DNA from: Anaerolineales bacterium
Lineage (GTDB): Bacteria; Chloroflexota; Anaerolineae; Promineifilales; Promineifilaceae
Direction of reading: 5' to 3'
NCBI GenBank assembly: GCA_020432595.1
Contig: JAGQGA010000093.1
Span: 1 to 12,347, forward strand
DNA: 12,347 bases
In this document: positions 7,316 to 12,347 of the stretch, one piece after another
How the letters are laid out: each line of letters begins with the position of its first letter
How positions within the stretch are numbered: the first letter of the stretch is position 1
Made by a program: the position numbers and the translations under genes
Notes under the pieces: model-generated
Databases searched by the model: none
Told to the model about the DNA's origin: nothing
Seen by the model: the letters and a program-made list of their open reading frames with translations, nothing else

Positions 7316-7356
7316 CTTGTTGTTGGTATAAGCCACTCGCAATCAACCCCTATTTT
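7306..7356 (+). terminator. Possible terminator after the histidine kinase
   Basis: TTGCGAGTG (7306-7314) pairs exactly with CACTCGCAA (7334-7342) across a 19-base loop; the left arm overlaps the kinase stop codon. A short T-run (7352-7356) follows about ten bases after the stem, so it is a non-ideal intrinsic terminator. It would separate the kinase from the downstream operon. Confidence 0.35.
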
Positions 7357-7369
7357 TAGATAGGTCGAG

Positions 7370-7375
7370 AGGTGG
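7370..7375 (+). promoter_or_regulatory. Strong ribosome binding site deciding the DUF2071 start
   Basis: AGGTGG within GAGAGGTGG is five bases from the ATG at 7381. The in-frame GTG at 7372 overlaps this site itself and is therefore an unlikely start. Confidence 0.7.
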
Positions 7376-7380
7376 AACTG

Positions 7381-8097
7381 ATGGCGCGAAAATTTTTAAC
7401 GGCCGATTGGCGTTACCTGACGATGCTGAACTATGAGATTGACCCGGCATTGGTGCGGCCGTTTGTGCCGCGTGGGACGGAACTGGATGTGTGGAACGGC
7501 CGTTACTTTGTCAGCATCGTCGGCTTTCTCTTCCGCAACACCCGCGTCCTGGGCATTCCCATCCCCTTTCACGTCAACTTTGAAGAACTTAACCTCCGCT
7601 TCTACGTGCGGCGCAAAGGGCCAGAAGGGTGGCGGCGTGGGGTTGTCTTTGTCAAAGAAGTGGTGCCGCGCTGGGCCATCGCCACCGTTGCCCGCCTTGT
7701 CTACAACGAAAACTACGTCGCCCTGCCCATGGCGCACCAAATCACCCCTGATGCCAGCCAAAACCTCGACATTCACTACCGCTGGCGGCTGCACAAAAAG
7801 TGGCATCAGATTCATGTAACCACCCAGGGGGAAGCCAGCTACGCCGCCGAAGGCTCCGAGGAGCAGTTTATCACCGAGCATTATTGGGGTTATGCCGCCC
7901 AGCGAGATGGCGGCACGGTGGAGTATGAGGTCGAACACCCTTCCTGGCGTGTCTGGCAAGTTTCCCATAGTCAATTCGAGTGTGATGTGGCCGCCCTTTA
8001 TGGTGCTCAATTTGTGGAACCACTGAGCCAACAGCCCAGTTCTGCCTTTGTGGCCGATGGGTCAGCCATTGTGGTGCGGCAAGGGCAGCGAATTTAA
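7381..8097 (+). CDS. DUF2071 (YqjF-like) family protein
   Basis: A 238-residue protein that matches DUF2071 in length and pattern: [28 protein letters not shown] at the N-terminus (the family's W..L...Y..dp..L.p..P.G theme), [42 protein letters not shown], and HPSWRVWQ late in the protein. The fold is related to acetoacetate decarboxylase, but the function of the family is unknown and no active site can be assigned. No signal peptide or membrane span. Start chosen at ATG 7381 because of the well-placed AGGTGG. The stop is one base before the methylglyoxal synthase ATG, so the two are almost certainly co-transcribed. An AACGGCCGTT copy at 7495 is read here as Asn-Gly-Arg rather than the usual Thr-Ala-Val. 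Confidence 0.85.
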   Translation: MARKFLTADWRYLTMLNYEIDPALVRPFVPRGTELDVWNGRYFVSIVGFLFRNTRVLGIPIPFHVNFEELNLRFYVRRKGPEGWRRGVVFVKEVVPRWAIATVARLVYNENYVALPMAHQITPDASQNLDIHYRWRLHKKWHQIHVTTQGEASYAAEGSEEQFITEHYWGYAAQRDGGTVEYEVEHPSWRVWQVSHSQFECDVAALYGAQFVEPLSQQPSSAFVADGSAIVVRQGQRI

Positions 8098-8098
8098 G

Positions 8099-8572
8099 AT
8101 GAAACGAAAAACGGCCGTTATGGAGCCACGTAAACGGATTGCGCTGGTGGCGCATGACCATAAGAAAGATGATTTGCTGGAGTGGGCACTGTTTAACCGC
8201 GAGATTTTGACGCAGCACCAGCTATATGGCACGGGGACGACGGGAACCTTGGTGGAGGAATTGCTGGGGCAGCCGGTAATCAAAATGCAGAGTGGCCCGC
8301 TGGGGGGCGACCAGCAGATTGGGGCGAAGATTGCCGAAGGGGAAATTGATTGCCTCATCTTTTTCTGGGATCCGCTGCAAGCGCAGCCCCACGACCCCGA
8401 TGTGAAGGCGTTGCTGCGGCTGGCGGTGGTGTGGAACATCCCGGTGGCGATGAGCTGGGCAACGGCCGATTTTCTCATCTCCTCTCCCCTTATGTCCAGC
8501 CCCTACACGCGCCAACTGACGGATTATGATGAATATCGGCAGCGGCTGGCAAAACGGCCGTTTTCCCATTGA
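8099..8572 (+). CDS. mgsA: Methylglyoxal synthase
   Basis: A 157-residue enzyme converting dihydroxyacetone phosphate to methylglyoxal and phosphate, a bypass of lower glycolysis used when phosphate is short or sugar phosphates accumulate. Conserved blocks: [63 protein letters not shown] and TADFLISSP. Starting at ATG 8099, the catalytic D71, H98 and D101 fall at the same numbers as in the E. coli enzyme, which supports this start; a weak AAGGGCAG lies about ten bases upstream. A later ATG (8120) is possible but has no ribosome binding site. It begins one base after DUF2071. Palindrome copies lie at both ends: 8110 gives Thr-Ala-Val in the N-terminal tail, and 8553 encodes the extreme C-terminus (KRPFSH) in a different frame, seemingly replacing the ordinary end. 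Cytoplasmic hexamer in known members. Confidence 0.95.
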   Translation: MKRKTAVMEPRKRIALVAHDHKKDDLLEWALFNREILTQHQLYGTGTTGTLVEELLGQPVIKMQSGPLGGDQQIGAKIAEGEIDCLIFFWDPLQAQPHDPDVKALLRLAVVWNIPVAMSWATADFLISSPLMSSPYTRQLTDYDEYRQRLAKRPFSH

Positions 8573-8658
8573 GCCATTGTCCCCACCCTTTGCTTCCCAT
8601 TGTCAGTTGCGGCAGCGGGAAAAAGTGATAAAAATTAGGCGAAAGTTCGTTAGAGATC

Positions 8659-8665
8659 GAGGTGA
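8659..8665 (+). promoter_or_regulatory. Ribosome binding site deciding the ilvE GTG start
   Basis: GAGGTGA lies four bases before the GTG at 8670. Longer in-frame starts, back to 8526, would overlap mgsA and have no such site. The 97-base gap 8573-8669 otherwise shows no leader peptide or clear attenuator; TTGTCA at 8600 could be a weak -35 but no good -10 follows. Confidence 0.6.
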
Positions 8666-8669
8666 TATT

Positions 8670-9746
8670 GTGGATTTAGAAATTATTCCCCTGGATGAAT
8701 CGCAGCTCAAAGCTGCCCCCAAAGATGATTTTGGATTTGGCAACAAATTTTCCAACCGGATGTTTACACAGCACTATACGTCGGGTGTGGGTTGGCACGA
8801 TGCTAAAATTGGGCCATATGAGCCGTTTGTGCTGCCGCCATCAACGGCCGTTTTCCACTATGCCCAAGAAATTTTTGAAGGCACCAAGGCATACCGCCGT
8901 CCCGACGGCAACATTAACCTGTTCCGCCCCTGGGAAAACGCCAAACGGTTCAACAATTCGGCCGTTCGCATGTCCATGCCCGTGGTTGACGAAGAAGACC
9001 ATTTGGCCGCCATTGTCAAGCTGGTGGAGCTAGAAAACGATTGGGTTCCCGAAGCCGATGGCGCCGCGCTTTATATTCGTCCCACCATGATTGCCACCGA
9101 ACCGGCACTGGGGGTACACGCCAGCAAGGAATATATCCACTTTGTCATTACCGGCCCTGTTGGCTCCTACTTCGCCACTGGTTTCAACCCGGTCGCCGTC
9201 TACATCGAAGACAAATACATTCGTGCCGTTGCCGGTGGGGTAGGCAGTGCCAAGACGGGTGGCAACTATGCCGCTAGCCTCTATGTTGGGGCCGAGGCGC
9301 AAAAGAAGGGATATTCCCAGGTTTTGTGGTTAGATGCCATTGAGCGTCGCTATGTCGAAGAGGTGGGGGCCATGAACATTTGCTTTGTCTACGAAGGCAA
9401 ACGTGTTGTGACACCAGCCCTATCGGGCAGCATTTTGCCCGGCGTAACCCGCAACTCGGTGCTGACGCTGGGGGCAGATTTGGGTTATGAGATGGTTGAA
9501 GGACGGGTGGATGTGCATGAAATGCTGGCTGACATAGCTTCAGGCAAAATCACCGAGGTCTTTGGCTGCGGCACGGCGGCGGTCATTGCGCCAGTGGGTA
9601 AGTTTGGCTTCCAGGATAAAGAGTATGTGATTAACGACAATGAGCCAGGCCCGGTTTCCAAACATCTGTTTAAGGAGCTAACGGACATTCAATACGGCCG
9701 TATTCCCGACCGCTTTGGCTGGACGTATACGATTGAGGTGAAGTAG
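8670..9746 (+). CDS. ilvE: Branched-chain amino acid aminotransferase (group II type)
   Basis: A 358-residue PLP fold-type IV aminotransferase that transaminates the 2-keto acids of leucine, isoleucine and valine with glutamate. Signatures: FHYAQEIFEGTKAYRRPDG, NLFRPWENAKRFNNSA, ALYIRPTMIATEP, GSAKTGGNYAAS with the PLP lysine K195, EVGAMNICFV, ALSGSILPGVTRNSVL and EVFGCGTAAVIAPVG. Length and the LFRPWENAKRFNNSA region fit the longer bacterial/mitochondrial-type group (about 355-360 residues) rather than the 300-residue E. coli type. The start is a GTG with GAGGTGA four bases upstream. It follows mgsA by 97 bases and may share its transcript. It is closed by a strong terminator built from two copies of the iterated palindrome. 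Another palindrome copy at 8843 reads Thr-Ala-Val. Together with the dehydratase at 923 it covers the first and last steps from threonine to isoleucine. Confidence 0.95.
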   Translation: MDLEIIPLDESQLKAAPKDDFGFGNKFSNRMFTQHYTSGVGWHDAKIGPYEPFVLPPSTAVFHYAQEIFEGTKAYRRPDGNINLFRPWENAKRFNNSAVRMSMPVVDEEDHLAAIVKLVELENDWVPEADGAALYIRPTMIATEPALGVHASKEYIHFVITGPVGSYFATGFNPVAVYIEDKYIRAVAGGVGSAKTGGNYAASLYVGAEAQKKGYSQVLWLDAIERRYVEEVGAMNICFVYEGKRVVTPALSGSILPGVTRNSVLTLGADLGYEMVEGRVDVHEMLADIASGKITEVFGCGTAAVIAPVGKFGFQDKEYVINDNEPGPVSKHLFKELTDIQYGRIPDRFGWTYTIEVK

Positions 9747-9772
9747 CCTACTGTTGAGCGTGGGTTGTGTGC

Positions 9773-9818
9773 GAAAACGGCCGTTTTTTCTGCTGTGGTG
9801 GGAAAACGGCCGTTTTTT
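9773..9818 (+). terminator. Intrinsic terminator made of two palindrome copies
   Basis: The 17-base string GAAAACGGCCGTTTTTT occurs twice as an exact direct repeat (9773-9789 and 9802-9818). Because its core is palindromic the two copies also pair: 9774-9787 with 9803-9816, extended by G.T and C-G pairs to about 17 bp with a nine-base loop (9791-9799). Six Ts end the structure. It begins 26 bases after the ilvE stop and is the best intrinsic terminator in the window. Confidence 0.75.
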
Positions 9819-9844
9819 GATCCCACCTTGTTTGCATCATCCGT

Positions 9845-9850
9845 TATAAT
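9845..9850 (+). promoter_or_regulatory. Perfect TATAAT -10, leaderless start for the HNH module
   Basis: TATAAT at 9845-9850 is followed by six bases and then the ATG at 9857, so the likely transcription start is the A of the start codon. There is no Shine-Dalgarno and no good -35 (TTGATC at 9817-9822 is 22 bases away). The same spacing is seen upstream of hicA. Confidence 0.6.
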
Positions 9851-9856
9851 AGAGCT

Positions 9857-10186
9857 ATGGTTGAAATAACAGTCCAAATCCCCGACAGATTAGCCAATCG
9901 TGTGACACGCTGGTTGCCCGTCATTCTTGAATTAAACATGATTCCGTTTCAAACCCAAGCTGCCACTGTTGCCAATGAAACGATTCGTTTTTTATTGGAC
10001 GACCCGACCCCTAGTATGGTTTTGACACATATCCCCTCAGTCGCTATACAAACACGGATTAAACGGCTTTTGGCTTTAAACCAAGCTGATATGTTGGGTG
10101 AGGGAGAAAACCAAGAGCTGGACGAATTGGAGCAAATTGAACATATTATGCGTCTGGCAAAGATGCAAATCAAAGCACAGCAATAG
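9857..10186 (+). CDS. Small antitoxin-like partner of the HNH nuclease, function unknown
   Basis: A 109-residue protein with no annotated function that I can name. The N-terminus (MVEITVQIPDRLANRV) resembles the beta-strand plus helix start of small dimeric DNA-binding antitoxins; the middle contains WLPVILELNMI; the C-terminal part RIKRLLALNQADMLGEGENQELDELEQIEHIMRLAKMQIKAQQ is strongly helical and charged, following a pattern (LL..N....L...E..ELDEL...E) that I recall from small cyanobacterial and Chloroflexota proteins encoded just before HNH or PIN nucleases. It precedes the HNH gene by five bases and appears to be translated from a leaderless message. Three counted 60-base lines average about 45% GC, against 68% in a counted line of the DUF2332 gene. 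No iterated palindrome lies inside it. Antitoxin or transcriptional autoregulator is inference only. Confidence 0.7.
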   Translation: MVEITVQIPDRLANRVTRWLPVILELNMIPFQTQAATVANETIRFLLDDPTPSMVLTHIPSVAIQTRIKRLLALNQADMLGEGENQELDELEQIEHIMRLAKMQIKAQQ

Positions 10187-10191
10187 CACCA

Positions 10192-10605
10192 ATGTCTGAA
10201 CGTGTTCCCGCTTCTTTACGCCGCCAACTGTATCAACTTGCCAAACATCGTTGCGAGTATTGTCTGTATCCAGTTGACTTGGCTGATTTTCCCCACGAGC
10301 CTGATCATATTATCCCCGTTCAGCATGGTGGCAAGACGGAGTTAGACAATTTGGCACTGGCCTGTTTCCCTTGTAATAGACGGAAAGGGCCAAACATTGG
10401 TTCATATGATGAGTTAACGGGTCAACTAACCCGTCTTTTTCATCCACGACGTGATGCCTGGCTGACGCATTTTGAGTTGGTAGATGGATTGATCCAACCC
10501 CAAACCGACATTGGACGGGTTACAGTACGTCTCCTCTCTTTAAACGATGATAAACGGGTCTCTGAGCGCATTTTAGCGGTAGAGCTTGGGCTGTTGGGGG
10601 GCTAG
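10192..10605 (+). CDS. HNH endonuclease family protein
   Basis: A 137-residue small nuclease. The ββα-metal site is clear: zinc-type pairs C21-x2-C24 and C58-x2-C61, with D38-H39 in EPDHIIPVQHGG, N53 in DNLALAC and N62 after the second cysteine pair, giving the D-H...N...N core. It would cut DNA with a divalent metal. The C-terminal part (LFHPRRDAWLTHFEL, IGRVTVRLLSLND) is the extension typical of a family found widely, and in many copies, in cyanobacteria and Chloroflexota, not a homing endonuclease or restriction enzyme that I can identify. It starts five bases after the small partner gene and has no ribosome binding site of its own, so translational coupling is likely. The DUF2332 gene begins one base after its stop. 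Cellular role unknown: toxin, defence or repair are all possible. Confidence 0.85.
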   Translation: MSERVPASLRRQLYQLAKHRCEYCLYPVDLADFPHEPDHIIPVQHGGKTELDNLALACFPCNRRKGPNIGSYDELTGQLTRLFHPRRDAWLTHFELVDGLIQPQTDIGRVTVRLLSLNDDKRVSERILAVELGLLGG

Positions 10606-10606
10606 G

Positions 10607-11776
10607 ATGACAGACGATTACCAAGGCCGACTTTTGCACCGATTTCAGCAGCAGCGAGAATTTGCGGCCGGTTATTCGCCGCTGTATGCGTCTTTGTTTG
10701 GCACGGTAGCCGATTGGCTGGCGGTGCGCCCGCCCACGCCACTGGTGGCGTGGCTGCTGGAAACGTGCGCGGCGCGGCAGCCGTTTGACGTGACGCTGCT
10801 GCTGGCGGCGGGGCTGCACCGCGATATTTTGCTGGGGGTGGCGGAAGTATCGGAACTAGCGGCGTATTATCCGAGCGTGGGAGGAACGGCCGTTTCTCCG
10901 CCACTTTCCCCCGCTTTCGCCACCGCCCTCCACGATGCTATTTGGGCGCGGCGCGAACCGCTGGCACAATTTATCCAAACCGCCACCGTGCAGACCAACG
11001 AAACCGGGCGCGGGCTGGTGTGGCTGCTGCCGCTGCATTACCTCGGCTGGGGAGAGGTGCAACTGCTCGATTTGGGGGCCAGCGCCGGGCTGAACTTGCT
11101 GGCCGAGCAGCGAGCCTACCGTTTTGTGGACGCGCAGGAGCAGCCAGTAGCCGATTTTGGCGCGGGTGAGCCGGTGCAATTTACCACGCGGTTGCGGCAG
11201 GATGCCGATTGGCTGCATCACCGTTTGCCCTTGCCGCGCATTGTGGGGCGGCTAGGTGGGGATATTGCGCCGTTTGGGTTGGAAACGGCCGTTGCTGAAC
11301 AAACCCTCGCCGCTTACGTTTGGGGTGATCAAACCCACCGCCTCCAGCGGCTGCGCGAAGCCATAGCCGCCTATCATGCCACCGCTCAAACCGCCGCCCC
11401 CATCCAGCTTTATCCCCTCGACCTGCCAGACGGGCTGCCTCGCTTTTTGCTAACTCACTTGCCCCCCTCAACCACGCCGCTGGTCATCTACAACACCTAC
11501 ATCACCATGTACCTGGCCGAGCGCGGGGCAGCTATGCGTGATGCTATTGCCGCGTGGGCCAGCCAGCAGCCCCGCCCGGTGCTGTGGCTGCAGTGGGAGC
11601 CGCCGCACGGCGACCCAACCGCTGCGCCCCAATTTGGCTGGTGTGAATGGACGGCCGATTTTTTCCATAACGGCCGGCAGCAACAGTGGCGGCTGGGGTG
11701 GGTACAGCCACACGGAACCGACGTGGTGTGGGAGATTGATATGGCAGAATGGGGTAGGGTGCTGCCCGATCCCTGA
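10607..11776 (+). CDS. DUF2332 domain-containing protein
   Basis: A 389-residue protein matching DUF2332 in length and landmarks: FAAGYSPLYASLFGTVADWL at the N-terminus, LLDLGASAGLNLL (153-165), VWGDQTHRLQRLREAI, and PLVIYNTYITMYL near residue 291. The GASAGLNLL stretch resembles the glycine-rich cofactor loop of Rossmann methyltransferases, so a methyltransferase-like fold is possible, but no activity is established for the family. No signal peptide or membrane span. The ATG at 10607 is chosen because the family start (SPLYA about 20 residues in) fits; GGGGGG eight or so bases upstream can serve as ribosome binding site, and it begins one base after the HNH stop. Despite that spacing its GC content (68% in one counted line) and its two iterated-palindrome copies differ sharply from the HNH module, suggesting the module was inserted in front of a resident gene. 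Confidence 0.82.
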   Translation: MTDDYQGRLLHRFQQQREFAAGYSPLYASLFGTVADWLAVRPPTPLVAWLLETCAARQPFDVTLLLAAGLHRDILLGVAEVSELAAYYPSVGGTAVSPPLSPAFATALHDAIWARREPLAQFIQTATVQTNETGRGLVWLLPLHYLGWGEVQLLDLGASAGLNLLAEQRAYRFVDAQEQPVADFGAGEPVQFTTRLRQDADWLHHRLPLPRIVGRLGGDIAPFGLETAVAEQTLAAYVWGDQTHRLQRLREAIAAYHATAQTAAPIQLYPLDLPDGLPRFLLTHLPPSTTPLVIYNTYITMYLAERGAAMRDAIAAWASQQPRPVLWLQWEPPHGDPTAAPQFGWCEWTADFFHNGRQQQWRLGWVQPHGTDVVWEIDMAEWGRVLPDP

Positions 11777-11815
11777 TTCGTTGTACAATCACCAACCAAA
11801 CGCTGTTAATCGCGG

Positions 11816-11821
11816 TATAAT
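11816..11821 (+). promoter_or_regulatory. TATAAT -10 candidate for the SPFH gene
   Basis: TATAAT preceded by GCGG lies 133 bases before the SPFH ATG. A message from here would carry the long hairpin at 11852-11930 in its 5' leader. No matching -35 is evident. Confidence 0.35.
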
Positions 11822-11851
11822 AGCCATAGATTTAAGAAAAAATAGTATTGG

Positions 11852-11930
11852 CGTACTGTTAGTTGGATTCAGATTGGTTCAATCTCGCAGATTGAACCAA
11901 TCTGATGTCCAAATGATTACTGACAGTGCG
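11852..11930. repeat. 79-bp imperfect palindrome with a perfect 17-bp core stem
   Basis: The core arms 11869-11885 and 11889-11905 are perfect reverse complements (centre CAGATTGGTTCAATCT) around a three-base loop, CGC. Outer arms CGTACTGTTAGT (11852-11863) and ACTGACAGTGCG (11919-11930) pair over 12 positions with two G.T wobbles, and TGGA/TCCA pairs between them. The whole is a MITE- or REP-like foldback, ending six bases before the AAGGAG that serves the SPFH gene. No T-run follows, so it is not an ordinary terminator. The remainder of 11777-11953 contains no gene. Confidence 0.75.
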
Positions 11931-11953
11931 TATTTTAAGGAGCGTGTAAAGAG

Positions 11954-12337
11954 ATGGAATTCTTGATCCCACTAATCTGTATGGCTGGCGTTGGGCTAGT
12001 GCTGCTGGTTTGGGTGTCCATTCGCATTGTGCAAGAGTATGAACGGGGCGTGATTTTCCGCTTGGGGCGGGTGAGCGGGGCGAAAGGGCCAGGGCTGTTT
12101 TTCCTCCTCCCCGTTCTTGATCGCATGGTAAAAGTAGATTTGCGGACGGTGACGCTGGATGTGCCGTCGCAAGATGCCATTACGGCCGACAACGTGACGG
12201 TGAAAGTAAATGCGGTGGTCTATTTCCGCGTGCTTGACCCGGTGGCGGCTGTCATTCAGGTGGAAGATTATCGCCGCGCTACGTGGCAAATTGCCCAAAC
12301 GAGCTTGCGTAACGTCATTGGGCAATTTGCCACGTAG
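11954..12337 (+). CDS. SPFH/stomatin-like (slipin) membrane protein, 3' part lost
   Basis: Only the first 127 codons can be read. Residues 3-24 form one N-terminal membrane span, followed by [41 protein letters not shown], the hallmark of stomatin/slipin proteins, then [57 protein letters not shown]. Such proteins normally continue with about 120-140 more residues (ELDELL... and a coiled coil) and organise membrane microdomains; slipins are often followed by a NfeD gene. Here the sequence after VIGQ becomes the reverse complement of upstream bases, adds FAT and stops at 12337. The stop is therefore probably not the true end. AAGGAG at 11937-11942 is the ribosome binding site, rather far (11 bases) from the ATG. 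Family confidence is high; the C-terminus is unreliable. Confidence 0.88.
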   Translation: MEFLIPLICMAGVGLVLLVWVSIRIVQEYERGVIFRLGRVSGAKGPGLFFLLPVLDRMVKVDLRTVTLDVPSQDAITADNVTVKVNAVVYFRVLDPVAAVIQVEDYRRATWQIAQTSLRNVIGQFAT

Positions 12338-12343
12338 CGCGGC
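12273..12343. repeat. 26-bp perfect inverted repeat at the window end (foldback)
   Basis: Bases 12273-12298 are the exact reverse complement of 12318-12343, with a 19-base spacer. The left arm encodes conserved slipin residues (AATWQIA-like region RRATWQIAQ), so the right arm is the copy. The fold begins at a natural short inverted match, TTGCCCAA/TTGGGCAA. This is the typical form of a template-switch chimera or misassembled contig end. Confidence 0.85.
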
Positions 12344-12347
12344 AAAT

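Larger units (their letters stand above)
612..11293. repeat. Highly iterated palindrome AACGGCCGTT, 18 exact copies
   Basis: Exact copies start at 612, 1162, 2070, 3354, 3438, 3980, 4195, 4273, 5500, 6400, 7495, 8110, 8553, 8843, 9776, 9805, 10885 and 11284. Sixteen are inside genes and two form the ilvE terminator. Near-copies sharing ACGGCCG are at about 6211, 7398, 8461, 9693, 11651, 11669 and 12181. Several copies extend to AAAACGGCCGTTTT. None lies in hicA, the HNH module or the SPFH fragment. The core CGGCCG contains GGCC, as would a restriction-modification or methylase site. Confidence 0.95.

Noticed and set aside
7396..8031. A 211-codon minus-strand open frame
   Set aside because: It is antisense to DUF2071, whose protein has recognisable family motifs and a strong ribosome binding site; the reverse frame is open because of GC-rich codon use.
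8600..8669. Possible attenuator or T-box leader before ilvE
   Set aside because: The 97-base gap has no leader peptide, no T-box signature and no terminator hairpin.
612..9818. The repeated palindrome as CRISPR repeats or transposon ends
   Set aside because: Spacing is irregular, most copies are inside intact genes in frame, and there are no spacers, cas genes or transposase.
11829..11966. An open plus-strand frame through the palindrome, ending in ERVKRWNS
   Set aside because: It has no proper start codon or ribosome binding site near its beginning, reads straight through the inverted repeat and overlaps the well-supported SPFH start.

Overview
This 12.3 kb window looks like a piece of a free-living bacterial chromosome, probably a contig recovered from a metagenome. 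Gene content and style suggest a filamentous or anaerolinea-like member of the Chloroflexota: a large soluble PAS/GAF histidine kinase, DUF2071 and DUF2332 proteins, a group-II branched-chain aminotransferase, an HNH nuclease with a small partner gene, and GCAAAG-type intergenic repeats. That placement is inference from memory, not a search result. Most genes are GC-rich; the hicA-like fragment at the left edge and the HNH module (9857-10605) are visibly more AT-rich.

Layout. Left edge, minus strand: a hicA-type toxin gene cut by the window start. Then on the plus strand a DinB-family protein (367-846) and a PLP-dependent threonine/serine dehydratase (923-1885). These converge on a minus-strand pair: a dTDP-sugar 3,5-epimerase-like cupin (1890-2438) and, upstream of it, a proline dehydrogenase (2544-3548). 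A divergent promoter region (3549-3721) separates these from a 1197-residue sensor histidine kinase (3722-7315). Next come three plus-strand genes: a DUF2071 protein, methylglyoxal synthase (mgsA) and branched-chain aminotransferase (ilvE), ending at a strong terminator. An AT-rich two-gene module follows (small antitoxin-like protein plus HNH nuclease), then a DUF2332 protein one base downstream, and finally the 5' part of an SPFH/stomatin-like gene broken by a foldback at the right edge.

Functional links are loose. Threonine dehydratase (making 2-oxobutyrate) and IlvE are the first and last steps of isoleucine synthesis, and proline dehydrogenase is another amino-acid enzyme, but they are not in one operon. 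DUF2071 and mgsA are one base apart and probably co-transcribed.

The most striking signal is not a gene. The 10-bp palindrome AACGGCCGTT occurs 18 times in 12.3 kb, where about 0.01 would be expected by chance. Sixteen copies lie inside genes, 13 of them read as Thr-Ala-Val, and the two intergenic copies pair with each other to form the ilvE terminator. This resembles the highly iterated palindrome HIP1 (GCGATCGC) of cyanobacteria, with a different sequence. The last ~30 bases are the exact reverse complement of sequence just upstream and truncate the SPFH gene, which looks more like a contig-end artefact than biology. There is no gene-free stretch longer than 300 bases, and I saw no tRNA, rRNA, CRISPR array or transposase.
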